Shown: in pieces, positions 1 to 10,000 of the stretch
Numbering within the stretch: position 1 is the first letter of the stretch
Layout of the letters: each line of letters starts with the position of its first letter
Source of the DNA: Streptomyces sp. T12
GTDB taxonomy: Bacteria; Actinomycetota; Actinomycetes; Streptomycetales; Streptomycetaceae
Length of the DNA stretch: 64,000 nt
Assembly: GCF_028736035.1 (NCBI RefSeq)
Contig: NZ_CP117866.1
Span: 6,758,001-6,822,000, forward strand
Direction: 5' to 3'
The notes under the pieces: generated by a model
Told to the model about the DNA's origin: nothing
What the model saw: only the letters and a program-made list of their open reading frames with translations
The model's database searches: none
Translations under genes and position numbers: made by a program

Positions 1-687
1 CGGTGTGCTCCGCAGGTCGCCGGTGCCGGGCGGGACACCATGGCGCATGCGCGGCTCGTCGCCGAGCGGGAGCTGGCGTCGGCGGTCGACAATCCCGTCG
101 TGCTGCCCGACGGGCGCGTCGAGTCCAACGGCAACTTCCACGGGGCGCCCGTCGCTTACGTGCTCGACTTCCTCGCCATCGCCGTCGCCGACCTCGCCTC
201 CATCGCGGAGCGCCGTACCGACCGGCTGCTGGACAAGAACCGCAGCCATGGGCTGCCGCCGTTCCTGGCCGACGACGCGGGTGTCGACTCGGGGCTGATG
301 ATCGCCCAGTACACGCAGGCCGCCCTGGTGAGCGAGTTGAAGCGGCTGGCCGTGCCCGCGTCCGCCGACTCCATTCCCTCCTCCGCCATGCAGGAGGACC
401 ACGTCTCCATGGGCTGGTCCGCCGCCCGCAAGCTGCGTACGGCCGTCGACAACCTCACGCGTGTTCTGGCGGTTGAGCTGTACGCCGCCACCCGTGCCAT
501 CGAGCTGCGGGAGGGACTCGCGCCGGCGCCGGCCTCGCAGGCGGTCATCGACGCCGTACGGGCCGCCGGCGTCCAGGGTCCGGGGCCGGACCGGTTCCTG
601 GCGCCCGACCTGGCCGCCGCCGACGCGTTCGTGCGGGGTGGGGAGCTGGTCGTGGCGGTGGAGAAGGTCACCGGGCCGCTCCAGTAA
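1..687 (+). CDS. hutH: Histidine ammonia-lyase, C-terminal part (5' end outside window)
   Basis: Histidine ammonia-lyase removes ammonia from L-histidine to give urocanate, the first step of histidine degradation, in the cytosol. Frame 1 is open from the first base, so about the last 228 residues of a roughly 510-residue enzyme are present. Visible family motifs are SNGNFHG, the QYTQAALVSELK helix and QEDHVSMG, which line the active site in the aromatic amino acid lyase family. The Ala-Ser-Gly that forms the MIO cofactor lies upstream and cannot be seen. The stop codon is the first of three in-frame TAA codons in a 9-bp tandem repeat. A strong hairpin follows. Confidence 0.95.
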   Translation, partial: RCAPQVAGAGRDTMAHARLVAERELASAVDNPVVLPDGRVESNGNFHGAPVAYVLDFLAIAVADLASIAERRTDRLLDKNRSHGLPPFLADDAGVDSGLMIAQYTQAALVSELKRLAVPASADSIPSSAMQEDHVSMGWSAARKLRTAVDNLTRVLAVELYAATRAIELREGLAPAPASQAVIDAVRAAGVQGPGPDRFLAPDLAAADAFVRGGELVVAVEKVTGPLQ

Positions 688-705
688 TTCCAGTAATACC
701 CGTAA
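679..705 (+). repeat. 9-bp tandem repeat (x3) carrying the hutH stop codon
   Basis: Three units, CTCCAGTAA, TTCCAGTAA and TACCCGTAA, run head to tail. The first holds the hutH stop. Because the period is 9, all three TAA codons are in the same frame, so termination is triplicated. Confidence 0.85.
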
Positions 706-711
706 TGGAAG

Positions 712-741
712 GGGGCCCTGTCGTACCTGCGACAGGGCCCC
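712..741. terminator. Bidirectional hairpin between hutH and the lipoprotein gene
   Basis: A perfect 12-bp stem (712-723 with 730-741) closes a 6-nt TACCTG loop. It lies between convergent genes and has no long T tract. It can serve both strands. Confidence 0.85.
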
Positions 742-756
742 TGCGGCAAGGGCGGG

Positions 757-1521
757 TTACTTCAGCTTCGCGGCCTGCGCGTCGATGAGGGCGGCCGGGA
801 CGTCGTACGCCTTGTCCGTCATCATCAGACCGAGGTTCATCGTGTAGTACGTGGCGATGGTGCTGCCGTGCCGGACCGCCTCGACGTGCGTGGTGGCCAC
901 GTCGCCGTCCTCCATGTCGCTCACCGCGGTGAACGCCACCGACTCGTCACCGGCCCCGGACGCCTTCTCCGAGGTGATCTTGGTGACCTTCTGGTCCGTG
1001 CCCTGCATGGTGAGGGTGAAGCCCCCGGAGCAGCTCTTCACCGCGTCCGACACGGACTTGAAGGTCTCCTCGGCGCCGTCACCGTCGTACGAGGACAGTC
1101 CCACGACGGTCATGTCGAGGCTCAGCGCGTCCGCGAACGAGTCCTCGAACTCGCCCTCGGTCAGGTCCTCCAGGGACTTGGAGGCGGTGTCGGTGGGCTG
1201 CTTCTTGTCCTGCGTGGCCATGACGGCCGCGTTCGAGGCCGAGTCACCCGGCGCCAGGCCGCCCATGGCGTAGGCCAGCGGGACGCACTTCTCCTCGCTG
1301 CTCTTGATCTCGTCCTTGGACTTCGGCAGCTGCTTGCCGGAGGTGTTCACCTTGTATCCGTCGACATCGCTCTGGGCGATGATCGCCTTCTTCAACTCCG
1401 CGGAGCTCAGCGCCTTCGCGTCCGAACCGCCGGAGTCACCCCCGCAACCCGTGACAAGGGCGAGCGTCAGCGCACTCACGGCAACCGTGGCGGCTACACG
1501 CACGCCCGATGATCTCTTCAT
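757..1521 (-). CDS. Secreted lipoprotein, unknown function
   Basis: This is a 254-residue lipoprotein. The signal peptide has Lys and Arg near the start, a hydrophobic core, and a lipobox LVTGC with the lipidated cysteine at residue 26, followed by a Gly/Ser/Asp-rich tether. The body is acidic and rich in Asp, Ser and Lys, with no motif I recognise. The start is the ATG at 1521: a TTG codon further upstream (1557) coincides with a -35 box and would give no signal peptide at its N terminus. The ATG has no Shine-Dalgarno sequence but lies where transcription should begin, so the mRNA is probably leaderless. The gene converges on hutH. Localisation is confident; function is unknown. Confidence 0.85.
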   Translation of the reverse strand: MKRSSGVRVAATVAVSALTLALVTGCGGDSGGSDAKALSSAELKKAIIAQSDVDGYKVNTSGKQLPKSKDEIKSSEEKCVPLAYAMGGLAPGDSASNAAVMATQDKKQPTDTASKSLEDLTEGEFEDSFADALSLDMTVVGLSSYDGDGAEETFKSVSDAVKSCSGGFTLTMQGTDQKVTKITSEKASGAGDESVAFTAVSDMEDGDVATTHVEAVRHGSTIATYYTMNLGLMMTDKAYDVPAALIDAQAAKLK

Positions 1522-1527
1522 GGGCGG

Positions 1528-1557
1528 ACTATGAAGCCCATGTGAAGGGAGAGTCAA
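1528..1557 (-). promoter_or_regulatory. Vegetative-type promoter giving a leaderless mRNA
   Basis: Reading the minus strand: TTGACT (1557-1552), an 18-bp spacer, then CATAGT (1533-1528). The lipoprotein ATG begins at 1521, about 7 bp after the -10 box, which is the expected transcription start. No Shine-Dalgarno sequence is present. Confidence 0.7.
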
Positions 1558-1563
1558 GCGAAT

Positions 1564-1902
1564 TCAAAATCCGAGACGCTCGCGGCGCACCGAGTAGGCG
1601 ACGAAGCCCGCGCCCAGCGCCAGGAAGACGGTCCCGCCGACGATGTACGGCGTGGTGTCGAAGCTTCCGGTGTCGGCGAGCCGGGTGCTGTCCTCGGCGG
1701 TGTCGTCCGTGCTCTCGGACGCGGCCCGTGCCTGCTGGGTGACCTGCGTCGTCCGGGTCACGGAGGGGTCCGTTCTCGCCGGCTCGTCCCCCGTCGCGTT
1801 GGCGGAGGGCACGAACCACAGGGCGCCCAGCAGGGCCCCCGCGGCGGTGGCGGTCAGCAGCGATCGGCGTGCGGTGGACGACGATCGGTGAGCGGCGGAC
1901 AC
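1564..1902 (-). CDS. Small sortase-anchored surface protein (LADTG signal)
   Basis: The 112-residue precursor has an N-terminal signal peptide ending near ANA (about residue 36). A short Thr/Ser/Asp-rich stretch with no folded-domain motifs follows, then a cell-wall sorting signal: LADTG at 75-79, a hydrophobic helix at about 86-104, and the basic tail RRERLGF. Streptomyces class E sortases accept LAxTG signals, so covalent attachment to peptidoglycan is expected. The start is GTG at 1902, with AAGGGG 11 nt upstream. The mature protein would be only about 40 residues, so it may be a spacer or adaptor; its role is unknown. No sortase gene is in the window. Confidence 0.8.
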   Translation of the reverse strand: MSAAHRSSSTARRSLLTATAAGALLGALWFVPSANATGDEPARTDPSVTRTTQVTQQARAASESTDDTAEDSTRLADTGSFDTTPYIVGGTVFLALGAGFVAYSVRRERLGF

Positions 1903-2011
1903 GGAATATCGATCCCCTTGTGGCGCTGGCGAATTGGCCGTGTGGGGCGATGTTAGTGAAAGTCGCGGGTCACGGGAAAGTCACGGGGGAAATGAGCCGT
2001 ACGCTCCGGGC

Positions 2012-2374
2012 ATGAGTACACCAGAAACATCACGTTTTGTACGGCTTCGCGTGGAACTCGTCCTCGAAGTGGAGGACGAGGACGCCCTGACCAAGGCTGC
2101 GCTGCGGCGGATCGCCGCCGACGAGACCATGCCGGCCGACGAACGGGCCCACGCAGAAAGCGCTGTGACGGAAGACACGGCGGAAGCCCTCGCTTATCTC
2201 GTCGACCCGTTCGACCTGGTCAGCGAGGTACCGGGGGTCGAGCTCGCGCAAGCCTCCTGGTCCAGCGAGCGCATCGGCTACGACCCGGATTCGCCGGAGT
2301 GGGATCTCGACGACGATGATGTCGACGAGGACTTCGACGACGAAGATGCCGAAGGGGCCAAGAGGGTCGGCTGA
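2012..2374 (+). CDS. Conserved acidic protein, unknown function
   Basis: This is a 120-residue cytosolic protein with no signal peptide or membrane segment. The last 25 residues are almost all Asp and Glu. I do not recognise a domain. The in-frame start further upstream (1934) has no support. ATG at 2012 also lacks a Shine-Dalgarno sequence, but TACGCT lies 6 nt before it, so the message may be leaderless. A good intrinsic terminator follows, so it is probably a single-gene transcript. Confidence 0.75.
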   Translation: MSTPETSRFVRLRVELVLEVEDEDALTKAALRRIAADETMPADERAHAESAVTEDTAEALAYLVDPFDLVSEVPGVELAQASWSSERIGYDPDSPEWDLDDDDVDEDFDDEDAEGAKRVG

Positions 2375-2395
2375 CGCGGCTTGGGGAAATCGTGA

Positions 2396-2424
2396 CCCCG
2401 GGCGGCAACCGCCGTCCGGGGTTT
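2396..2424 (+). terminator. Intrinsic terminator
   Basis: A 10-bp stem (2396-2405 with 2412-2421, one G-T pair) with a 6-nt loop is followed by TTT. It lies just after the acidic-protein gene. Confidence 0.8.
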
Positions 2425-2595
2425 CGTCGTCTCATGGGACGCACTGACCGACACCTGCATCACGCGCCCCGGCGGACGTGGTGTGCCCCACACATGCAAG
2501 GAATGTGGAACGGGACGAACCGGTCGTAGCGTTGAAGGTTCTTGACGGGGACTCTCGGGGTTTTTGGGGATTCGGCAACTATGGAGAAGCGTGTG

Positions 2596-3846
2596 ATGAC
2601 GAACAGTAAGCGGCGCAAGGGCCTGGCGGTCGCGTCCGCACTGCTCGGCGGTGTCCTGGTGCTCTCTGCCTGCTCCGGCGGTGACGACGACGCCTCCGGA
2701 AGCGGCGACGGCGACACCTCGCAGGCCAAGGTCGACGAGGCGGCCGCCAAGAAGACCTCCGAAGCCCAGATCAAGATCACGCCCGAGGACGGCACCGACA
2801 ACGCCTCCATCAACAACTCCGCCGCCGTCACCGTGAGCAAGGGCACGCTCACCGAGGTGACGATGACGACCGCCGAGGGCGCCGCGGTCGAGGGCGCGAT
2901 ATCCGCCGACAAGACCAGCTGGAAGCCCAACGCCCAGCTGGAGCGCTCCACGACCTACAAGATCTCGGTGACGGCGAAGGACTCCAAGGGCCTGGAGGCC
3001 CACGAGAACGCCTCCTTCACCACGGTCTCCCCGAACAACAGCTTCCTCGGCTACTTCACGCCGGAGGACGGCTCCACCGTCGGCGTCGGTATGCCCGTGT
3101 CGATCAACTTCGACAAGTCGATCACCAACAAGGCGGACGTCCAGAAGGGCATCACCGTCTCCACCACCAGCGGCCAGGAAGTCGTCTGCCACTGGTTCAA
3201 CGACACCCGCATGGACTGCCGGCCCGACGAGTACTGGCAGGAGGGCTCCACCGTCACCCTGAAGATGGCCCTGGACGGGGTCCAGGGCGCCGACGGTGTC
3301 TACGGCGTCCAGCAGAAGACGGTCACCTTCAAGATCGGCCGCAACCAGGTCACCTACGTCGACGCGAAGACCAAGCAGATGAAGGTCACGCAGGACGGCA
3401 AGACCATCAAGACCATCCCGATCTCCGCCGGCTCGCCCGAGAACAAGACGTACGAGGGCATCATGGTGATGTCGGAGATGTTCAAGGAGACGCGCATGAA
3501 CGGCGCGACCGTGGGCTTCACCGACGACGACGGCAAGGGCGAGTACGACATCAAGGACGTGCCGCACGCCATCCGCCTCACCAACTCCGGCACCTTCGTG
3601 CACGGCAACTACTGGGGCGCCAAGTCCATCTTCGGCAGCGTGAACACCAGCCACGGCTGCGTGGGCCTGTCCGACACCAAGGGTGCCAACGACAAGGGCA
3701 CGGCGGGCTACTGGTTCTACACCAACTCGATCGTCGGTGACGTCGTGATCGTCCAGAACACCGGCGACAAGACGGTCTCGCCGGACAACGGCCTCAACGG
3801 CTGGAACATGGACTGGGCACAGTGGAAGGCCGGTTCGGCCGTCTGA
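2596..3846 (+). CDS. L,D-transpeptidase lipoprotein
   Basis: This 416-residue peptidoglycan cross-linking enzyme would form 3-3 cross-links in the cell wall. It has a signal peptide with lipobox LSAC (Cys26), an acidic linker, two Ig-like domains, then a YkuD catalytic domain from about residue 250. The catalytic signature is visible: His336 in HGNYW, and SHGC with His353 and the nucleophile Cys355. This is the layout of actinobacterial Ldt enzymes. I chose ATG at 2596 because GGAG lies 9 nt upstream and the signal peptide then starts MTNSKRRK; ATG at 2581 is the alternative. It is flanked by unrelated genes and was probably transcribed alone. Beta-lactams of the carbapenem class target this family. 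Confidence 0.93.
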   Translation: MTNSKRRKGLAVASALLGGVLVLSACSGGDDDASGSGDGDTSQAKVDEAAAKKTSEAQIKITPEDGTDNASINNSAAVTVSKGTLTEVTMTTAEGAAVEGAISADKTSWKPNAQLERSTTYKISVTAKDSKGLEAHENASFTTVSPNNSFLGYFTPEDGSTVGVGMPVSINFDKSITNKADVQKGITVSTTSGQEVVCHWFNDTRMDCRPDEYWQEGSTVTLKMALDGVQGADGVYGVQQKTVTFKIGRNQVTYVDAKTKQMKVTQDGKTIKTIPISAGSPENKTYEGIMVMSEMFKETRMNGATVGFTDDDGKGEYDIKDVPHAIRLTNSGTFVHGNYWGAKSIFGSVNTSHGCVGLSDTKGANDKGTAGYWFYTNSIVGDVVIVQNTGDKTVSPDNGLNGWNMDWAQWKAGSAV

Positions 3847-4049
3847 CGGCCCTGCGGGTTCCTCCACGCGTAGCAGCAGCCGTACCGGCCGCCGTATAGC
3901 CGCCCATAGCCGCCGTACAGCTCCCGCACAGCTGGCCGATGCCGCCCTCAGGGGCGGCATCGGTGTTTCCGGGGGCGGTCTCAGCCTTCTCATCCTTCTC
4001 TTATTTCGGCCTTATCCAGTCATCACGCGCCGTACCTATCTTGCGGCGC

Positions 4050-5525
4050 ATGTTCTTCACCTACCTGAGGCGCGAGCTGCGCCGCCGCAGAAAGGCGGCC
4101 CTCGTCGTCGCCTCCGGACTCGCGCTGGGCATCGCGCTGGTCATCGTGGTCAACTCCGTGTCCTCCGGCATGAGCAAGGCCCAGGACAAGGTCCTGCAGT
4201 CCCTGTACGGCCTGGGCACGGACATGACCGTCACCAAGGCCGCCGAGCCGACCGCGAACAGCTCCGAGCGGCCGCGCTTCCAGTTCGACGCGCAGGCGGA
4301 CGGCTCCGACGAGGAGCAGTCCAGCGACCGTGTGATGGTCCAGGGTTTCCAGACGCTGGCGAGCTCGACCGTGGCCAAGGTCGGCTCGCAGAACGGTGTT
4401 TCGGACGCCGTCGGCGGGCTGAGCCTGCAGGTCATCAAGGTCAGCGGGGAGTTCACGCGGGGTGAGTTCCAGCAGGACCAGAACAGCGGGGGCCAGCAGG
4501 GCGGCGGTCCCGGGCAGCAGGGCGGTGGGGGCACCGGGCAGCCGCAGGGCGAAGTGCGCGGTGGCGGCGCCGACTTCGACGTCAACAACTACTCCGTCTA
4601 CGGCGCCGACGTCACCAAGCCGGCGCTCGGCCCGCTGACCTCGTCGAAGATCACCAGCGGCCGTACGTTCAAGACGACGGAGACGAACGCCGAGGTCGTC
4701 GTCGCCGACACGTCGTACGCCAAGGAGAAGAAGCTCAAGGTCGGCTCCACGGTCACCGTCAAGGGCACCAAGTTCAAGGTGATCGGCATCGCCACGCCCG
4801 ACAGCGGGGACGCGGCCGCCAACCTCTACATCCCGCTGAAGCAGGCGCAGACGCTCGCCGACGCGAAGGACAAGGTCACCACGATCTACGTCAAGGCGAC
4901 CGACTCCCAGCAGATCGACTCCGTCAAGTCGACCATCCAGAAGAACATCTCCGGTACGACGGTGACGACCTCCGCGGACCTCGCGGACACGGTGTCCGGC
5001 TCCCTGTCGACGGCTTCGTCTCTCGCCACCAGCGTCGGCAAATGGCTGTCCATCGCCGTGCTGGTGGCGGCGTTCCTGGTGGCCGGGCTGCTGACCTCCT
5101 CGGCGGTGTCGCGCCGGGTGCGGGAGTTCGGCACGCTGAAGGCGCTGGGGTGGAAGTCGGGCCGGGTGACCCGGCAGGTGGTCGGCGAGGCGTTCGTCAA
5201 CGGGCTGCTCGGCGGTGCGCTGGGTATCGCGGTCGGGCTCGCGGGGGCGTACGTCGTGACGGCGATCAGCCCGACGCTGCAGGCCCAGTTGGGCGGCGGT
5301 GGTGGCGGCATGGGAGGCGGCCCGGGAGGCGGTGGCTTCGGGGGTGGTCCTGGGCGGCAGACGGCGTCCACGACGCTCGACGTCGCGCTGACCGCGCCGG
5401 TCAGCCTGACGACGGTTGCCCTTGCGGTCGGGCTGGCGGTGACGGGTGGCCTGATCGCGGGCGCCTTCGGCGGCTGGCGGGCGTCTCGGCTCCGCCCGGC
5501 GGACGCACTGCGCCGCGTCGAGTAG
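4050..5525 (+). CDS. MacB/FtsX-type ABC transporter permease
   Basis: This is a 491-residue membrane subunit. It has an N-terminal membrane helix after a very basic start (YLRRELRRRRK), a large extracytoplasmic MacB-like periplasmic core domain, and three C-terminal helices in an FtsX-like domain. Two Gly/Gln-rich low-complexity stretches stand out, one inside the extracytoplasmic domain (about residues 140-170) and one before the last helix. ATG at 4050 starts the conserved N-terminus; an upstream in-frame ATG at 3939 would add an unlikely tail. Its ATPase partner is encoded 600 bp downstream, beyond a tandem repeat. Type VII ABC proteins of this kind do mechanotransmission or export of lipoproteins or drugs; the substrate is unknown. 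Confidence 0.9.
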   Translation: MFFTYLRRELRRRRKAALVVASGLALGIALVIVVNSVSSGMSKAQDKVLQSLYGLGTDMTVTKAAEPTANSSERPRFQFDAQADGSDEEQSSDRVMVQGFQTLASSTVAKVGSQNGVSDAVGGLSLQVIKVSGEFTRGEFQQDQNSGGQQGGGPGQQGGGGTGQPQGEVRGGGADFDVNNYSVYGADVTKPALGPLTSSKITSGRTFKTTETNAEVVVADTSYAKEKKLKVGSTVTVKGTKFKVIGIATPDSGDAAANLYIPLKQAQTLADAKDKVTTIYVKATDSQQIDSVKSTIQKNISGTTVTTSADLADTVSGSLSTASSLATSVGKWLSIAVLVAAFLVAGLLTSSAVSRRVREFGTLKALGWKSGRVTRQVVGEAFVNGLLGGALGIAVGLAGAYVVTAISPTLQAQLGGGGGGMGGGPGGGGFGGGPGRQTASTTLDVALTAPVSLTTVALAVGLAVTGGLIAGAFGGWRASRLRPADALRRVE

Positions 5526-5630
5526 CTGACGTGGGCTGCGGCTGGGCGGGGGTGGGCCGCGCAACCCGGCGCCGCGGGGTGCCGCCGCGCCCACCCGTGC
5601 CGCCCCAGCGGCACGACTGCCCGCAGCTAG

Positions 5631-5925
5631 GCAGGCTGCGGTGGTCGGTGGGTGTGCGGGCTGCGGTGGTCGGCGGCTACGCAGGCTGCGGTGGTCGGTG
5701 GCCGTGCAGGTTGCGGTGGTCGGTGGCTGCGCGGGCTGCGGTGGTTGGTGGCTGTGCGGGTTGCGGTGGTCCGTGGCTACGCAGACTGCGGCGGTCGGTG
5801 GCTACGCAGGCTATGGCGCTCGGCAGTTGCGCAGGGTGCGGCGGTTGGCGGCTAAGCGGGCCGCGATGGTCGTCGGCTGCGCAGGCTATGGCGGTCGGTG
5901 GCTGCGCGGGCTGCGGCGGCCGGCC
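5631..5925. repeat. 25-bp minisatellite, about 11.8 copies
   Basis: Units of 25 bp follow consensus GCRGGCTGCGGTGGTCGGTG plus a 5-base variable tail, with boundaries at 5631, 5656, 5681 and so on to 5906, where a partial twelfth copy ends. The first seven units are closest to consensus; units 8-11 are more diverged. The period is not a multiple of 3, so no reading frame keeps a repeated peptide, and open frames across it are by-products of GC content. The rest of the 602-bp gap holds a dispersed-repeat copy. Confidence 0.9.
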
Positions 5926-5977
5926 TGCGGTGAGTCGTCGAGCGGCGGCCCAGTGCAGCCGGCGGGACTGCACCCAC

Positions 5978-6026
5978 CTAAGGGGCGCGGGGAACTGCGC
6001 GACCAGCCCCCACAGACCCGCGGCCA
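5978..6026. repeat. Dispersed Streptomyces intergenic repeat copy
   Basis: The core AAGGGGCGCGGGGAACTGCG followed by CGACCAGCCCCCACAGACCC is a motif found many times between genes in Streptomyces chromosomes. Related copies lie at about 58301 and 63199. From here to the ATPase start the sequence is C-rich and repetitive, with no gene seen. Confidence 0.65.
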
Positions 6027-6127
6027 AACGATCCGCACCGCCCCCGAACCCCACCCAACCCCCACTCAACCCATCCAGGCCCAACCGCATCCAGGCCCAA
6101 CCCCACCCCACCCAGGAGTCACCCACC

Positions 6128-6811
<684 letters not shown>

Positions 6812-7003
6812 CAAGACGACTGTGTAACGGAGTTCGCACCGGCGCGTAACAGTCGCCAGGTCTGCTTCTTACCTTCCTCTCACGTATTGAGGTGCGTGAT
6901 CGTCCCTCGGCATACTGCGTATTCCGGGGGGCGAAGCGTGCGTGTGTGACCTCCCCCGGCCGGGCGAACGGGAATTCGCCCGGACCTTCTGCAAGGGGGA
7001 AAC

Positions 7004-10000
7004 TTGCGCAGAAAAGTCAAAAGAATATGCGCGGCCTCTGTCGCCACGGCGGCCGCCGTCGCCCTCGCCGCGGGCATGACCAGCCCGGCGTCGGCCGAAC
7101 CGGAGCAGCGCCCGTCCGGCGCCGCTGCCTCGTTCACGTCCCCCCACCGCATCACCCTGATCACGGGTGACCGGGTCTCCGTCGACTCCAAGGGCCGCGT
7201 GGTCGGCCTGGAGCGGGCGAAGGGGCGCGAGCACATACCCGTACAGATACGCAAGGCCGACGGGCACACGCTCGTCACCCCGGCCGACGCGGCCCGGTTG
7301 GTCGCCGCCGGCAAGCTCGACCAGCGGCTGTTCGACGTCACCGAGCTGGGCAAGTCCGCGACGCGTACCTCCCAGGCCAAGGGCCTGAAGGTCATCGTCG
7401 GCTACCAGGGCGCCGCGGCCGGCGCCAAGGCGGACGTCCGGGACGCGGGCAAGCTCCGCCGGACCCTGAAGTCCCTCAACGCGGACGCGGTGCAGACTCC
7501 GCACCAGGACACGCCCGAACTGTGGGACGCGCTCACCAATGGCGACAAGGCCGCCTCCGGCATCGCGCACGTCTGGCTCGACGGCGTCCGCAAGGCCAGC
7601 CTCGACAAGTCCGTCGCGCAGATCGGCGCCCCCAAGGCGTGGGGGGCCGGCTACGACGGCAAGGGCGTCAAGATCGCCGTACTGGACACCGGTGTCGACG
7701 CGACCCACCCGGACCTCAAGGACCAGGTGATCGCGGCCAAGAACTTCTCGCCGTCCGCCACCGCGGAGGACAAGGTCGGCCACGGCACGCACGTCGCGTC
7801 CATCGCGGCGGGCACCGGCGCCAAGTCGGGTGGCAAGTTCAAGGGCGTCGCACCAGGCGCCGACATCCTCAACGGCAAGGTCCTCGACGACCAGGGCTTC
7901 GGCGACGACTCCGGCATCCTCGCCGGCATGGAGTGGGCCGCCGAGCAGGGCGCCCAGGTCGTCAACCTCAGCCTCGGCGGCACGGACACCCCGGAGGTCG
8001 ACCCGCTGGAGGCGGCGGTCAACAAACTGTCCGCCGAGAAGGGCATCCTCTTCGCGATCGCGGCGGGCAACTCCGGCCCGGAGTCGGTCGGTTCGCCGGG
8101 CAGCGCGGACGCGGCCCTCACCGTCGGCGCCGTCGACGACAAGGACAAGCTCGCCGGGTTCTCCAGCACCGGCCCGCGGCTCGGCGACGGCGCCATCAAG
8201 CCGGACGTCACCGCGCCCGGCGTGGACATCACGGCCGCGTCCGCCAAGGGCAGCCTCATCGAGCAGGAGGTCGGCGAGAAGCCGGCCGGCTACCTGACCA
8301 TTTCCGGTACGTCCATGGCGACCCCGCATGTCGCGGGCGCCGCGGCGATCCTCAAGCAGCAGCACCCGGACTGGACGTACGCCGAGCTGAAGGGCGCGCT
8401 GACCGCCTCCACCAAGGGCGGCAAGTACACGCCGTTCGAGCAGGGTTCGGGCCGCATCCAGGTCGACAAGGCCATCAAGCAGACCGTGATCGCCGACCCG
8501 GTGTCGGTGAGCTTCGGTGTGCAGCAGTGGCCGCACACCGACGACAAGCCGGTCACCGAGGGCCTGACGTACCGCAACCTCGGTACGAAGGACGTCACGC
8601 TCACGCTGTCCGCGACCGCCACCAACCCCAAGGGGCAGGCGGCTCCTGCGGGCTTCTTCAAGCTCGGCGCGACGAAGGTGACGGTCCCGGCGGGCGGCAA
8701 GGCCTCCGTCGACCTGACCGTCAACACCAAGCTGGGCGGCACGGTCGACGGCGCCTACTCCGCGTATGTGACGGCGACGGGCGGCGGGCAGAGCGTCCGT
8801 ACGGCCGCCGCGGTGCAGCGTGAGGTGGAGTCGTACGACGTCACCGTCAAGCACATCGACAAGGACGGCAAGCCGGCCCCCGAGTACAACACCGTCCTGC
8901 TCGGCTACTCGGGTCTGGCGACGGACCGGGTCTACCAGGTGCCGGTCGCCGCGTCCGGCACGACCAAGATGCGGCTGCCCAAGGGCACGTATCTGCTGGA
9001 CGCCTGGATCGCCAAGGACTGGGTGAACCTGGAGGGCGGCCTCGACTGGGTGGTCCAGCCGAAGCTGAACGTCACCAAGAACACTGCCGTGACGATCGAC
9101 GGGCGCACGACCAGGTCGGCCGACATCACCGTGCCGGACGCACAGGCCAAGCCGGTGGTCGCCAGCGCCGGTTACTTCTACGAGCCGGCGGGCATCGGTA
9201 TCGCCGTCGGCCTCGGCTCCTTCGCCGACGTGCGCATGGCGCACCTGGGCCCGGAGATCGCGAGCGGCCTGAGCCAGACCTGGAACGGCCAGTGGACCAA
9301 GGGCGCCGACACCGAGTACGACGTCGCCACCACCGCCAAGGTCAAGAAGATCCAGGGCAACAAGGTCCGCCACTTCAAGGCGGGCGAGCTCGCCAAGGTG
9401 AAGAACAACCTCGGTGCCGCGGCCCCCGGCAAGACCGGCGGACTGCTGCCTGTGGGCCTCCTCCCGGCGGACATCGCGATCGGCACGCCGGTCGAGCAGA
9501 AGCTGCCGGGCTCGCGGACGGTGTACCTGTCGACGTCCGACAAGATCCAGTGGACGTTCGACCTCGAGCAGTACGCCGGCAAGGACGCGGACGGCTTCCC
9601 GATCGTCGACGCGTACTACACGCTGGGCGACCCGCAGACCTTCAAAGCGGGCCAGAGCTACACGAAGACCTTCAACACGGCGGTCTTCGGCCCGCACATC
9701 AACAAGGACTTCGGGCTGTTCCGTGACGGCAACGACATCTACGGCTCCCTGCCGCTGTTCGCCGACGCCAACAAGCACGCCGGCTCGTCGGACTTCACCG
9801 CGGTGACCACGAACCTGTACCGCAACGGCACCAAGATCGGCACCAACGAGGACCCGCTGTTCGGCGAGCCGTTCAAGGTCCCGGCCGGGGACGCCGAGTA
9901 CAAGCTGACGACCTCGGTCAAGCGGAGCGTCAAGGTCGCGGCCGCCTCCACGCGGATCGACGCGAGCTGGACCTTCCGCTCCAAGAAGCCGCCGACGTCC

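Noticed and set aside
2278..3993. 571-codon minus-strand frame over the L,D-transpeptidase
   Set aside because: It is an antisense shadow. The plus strand carries the HGN and SHGC catalytic motifs.
5631..5925. CRISPR-like array
   Set aside because: Repeats are directly adjacent with no unique spacers and no cas genes. It is a minisatellite.
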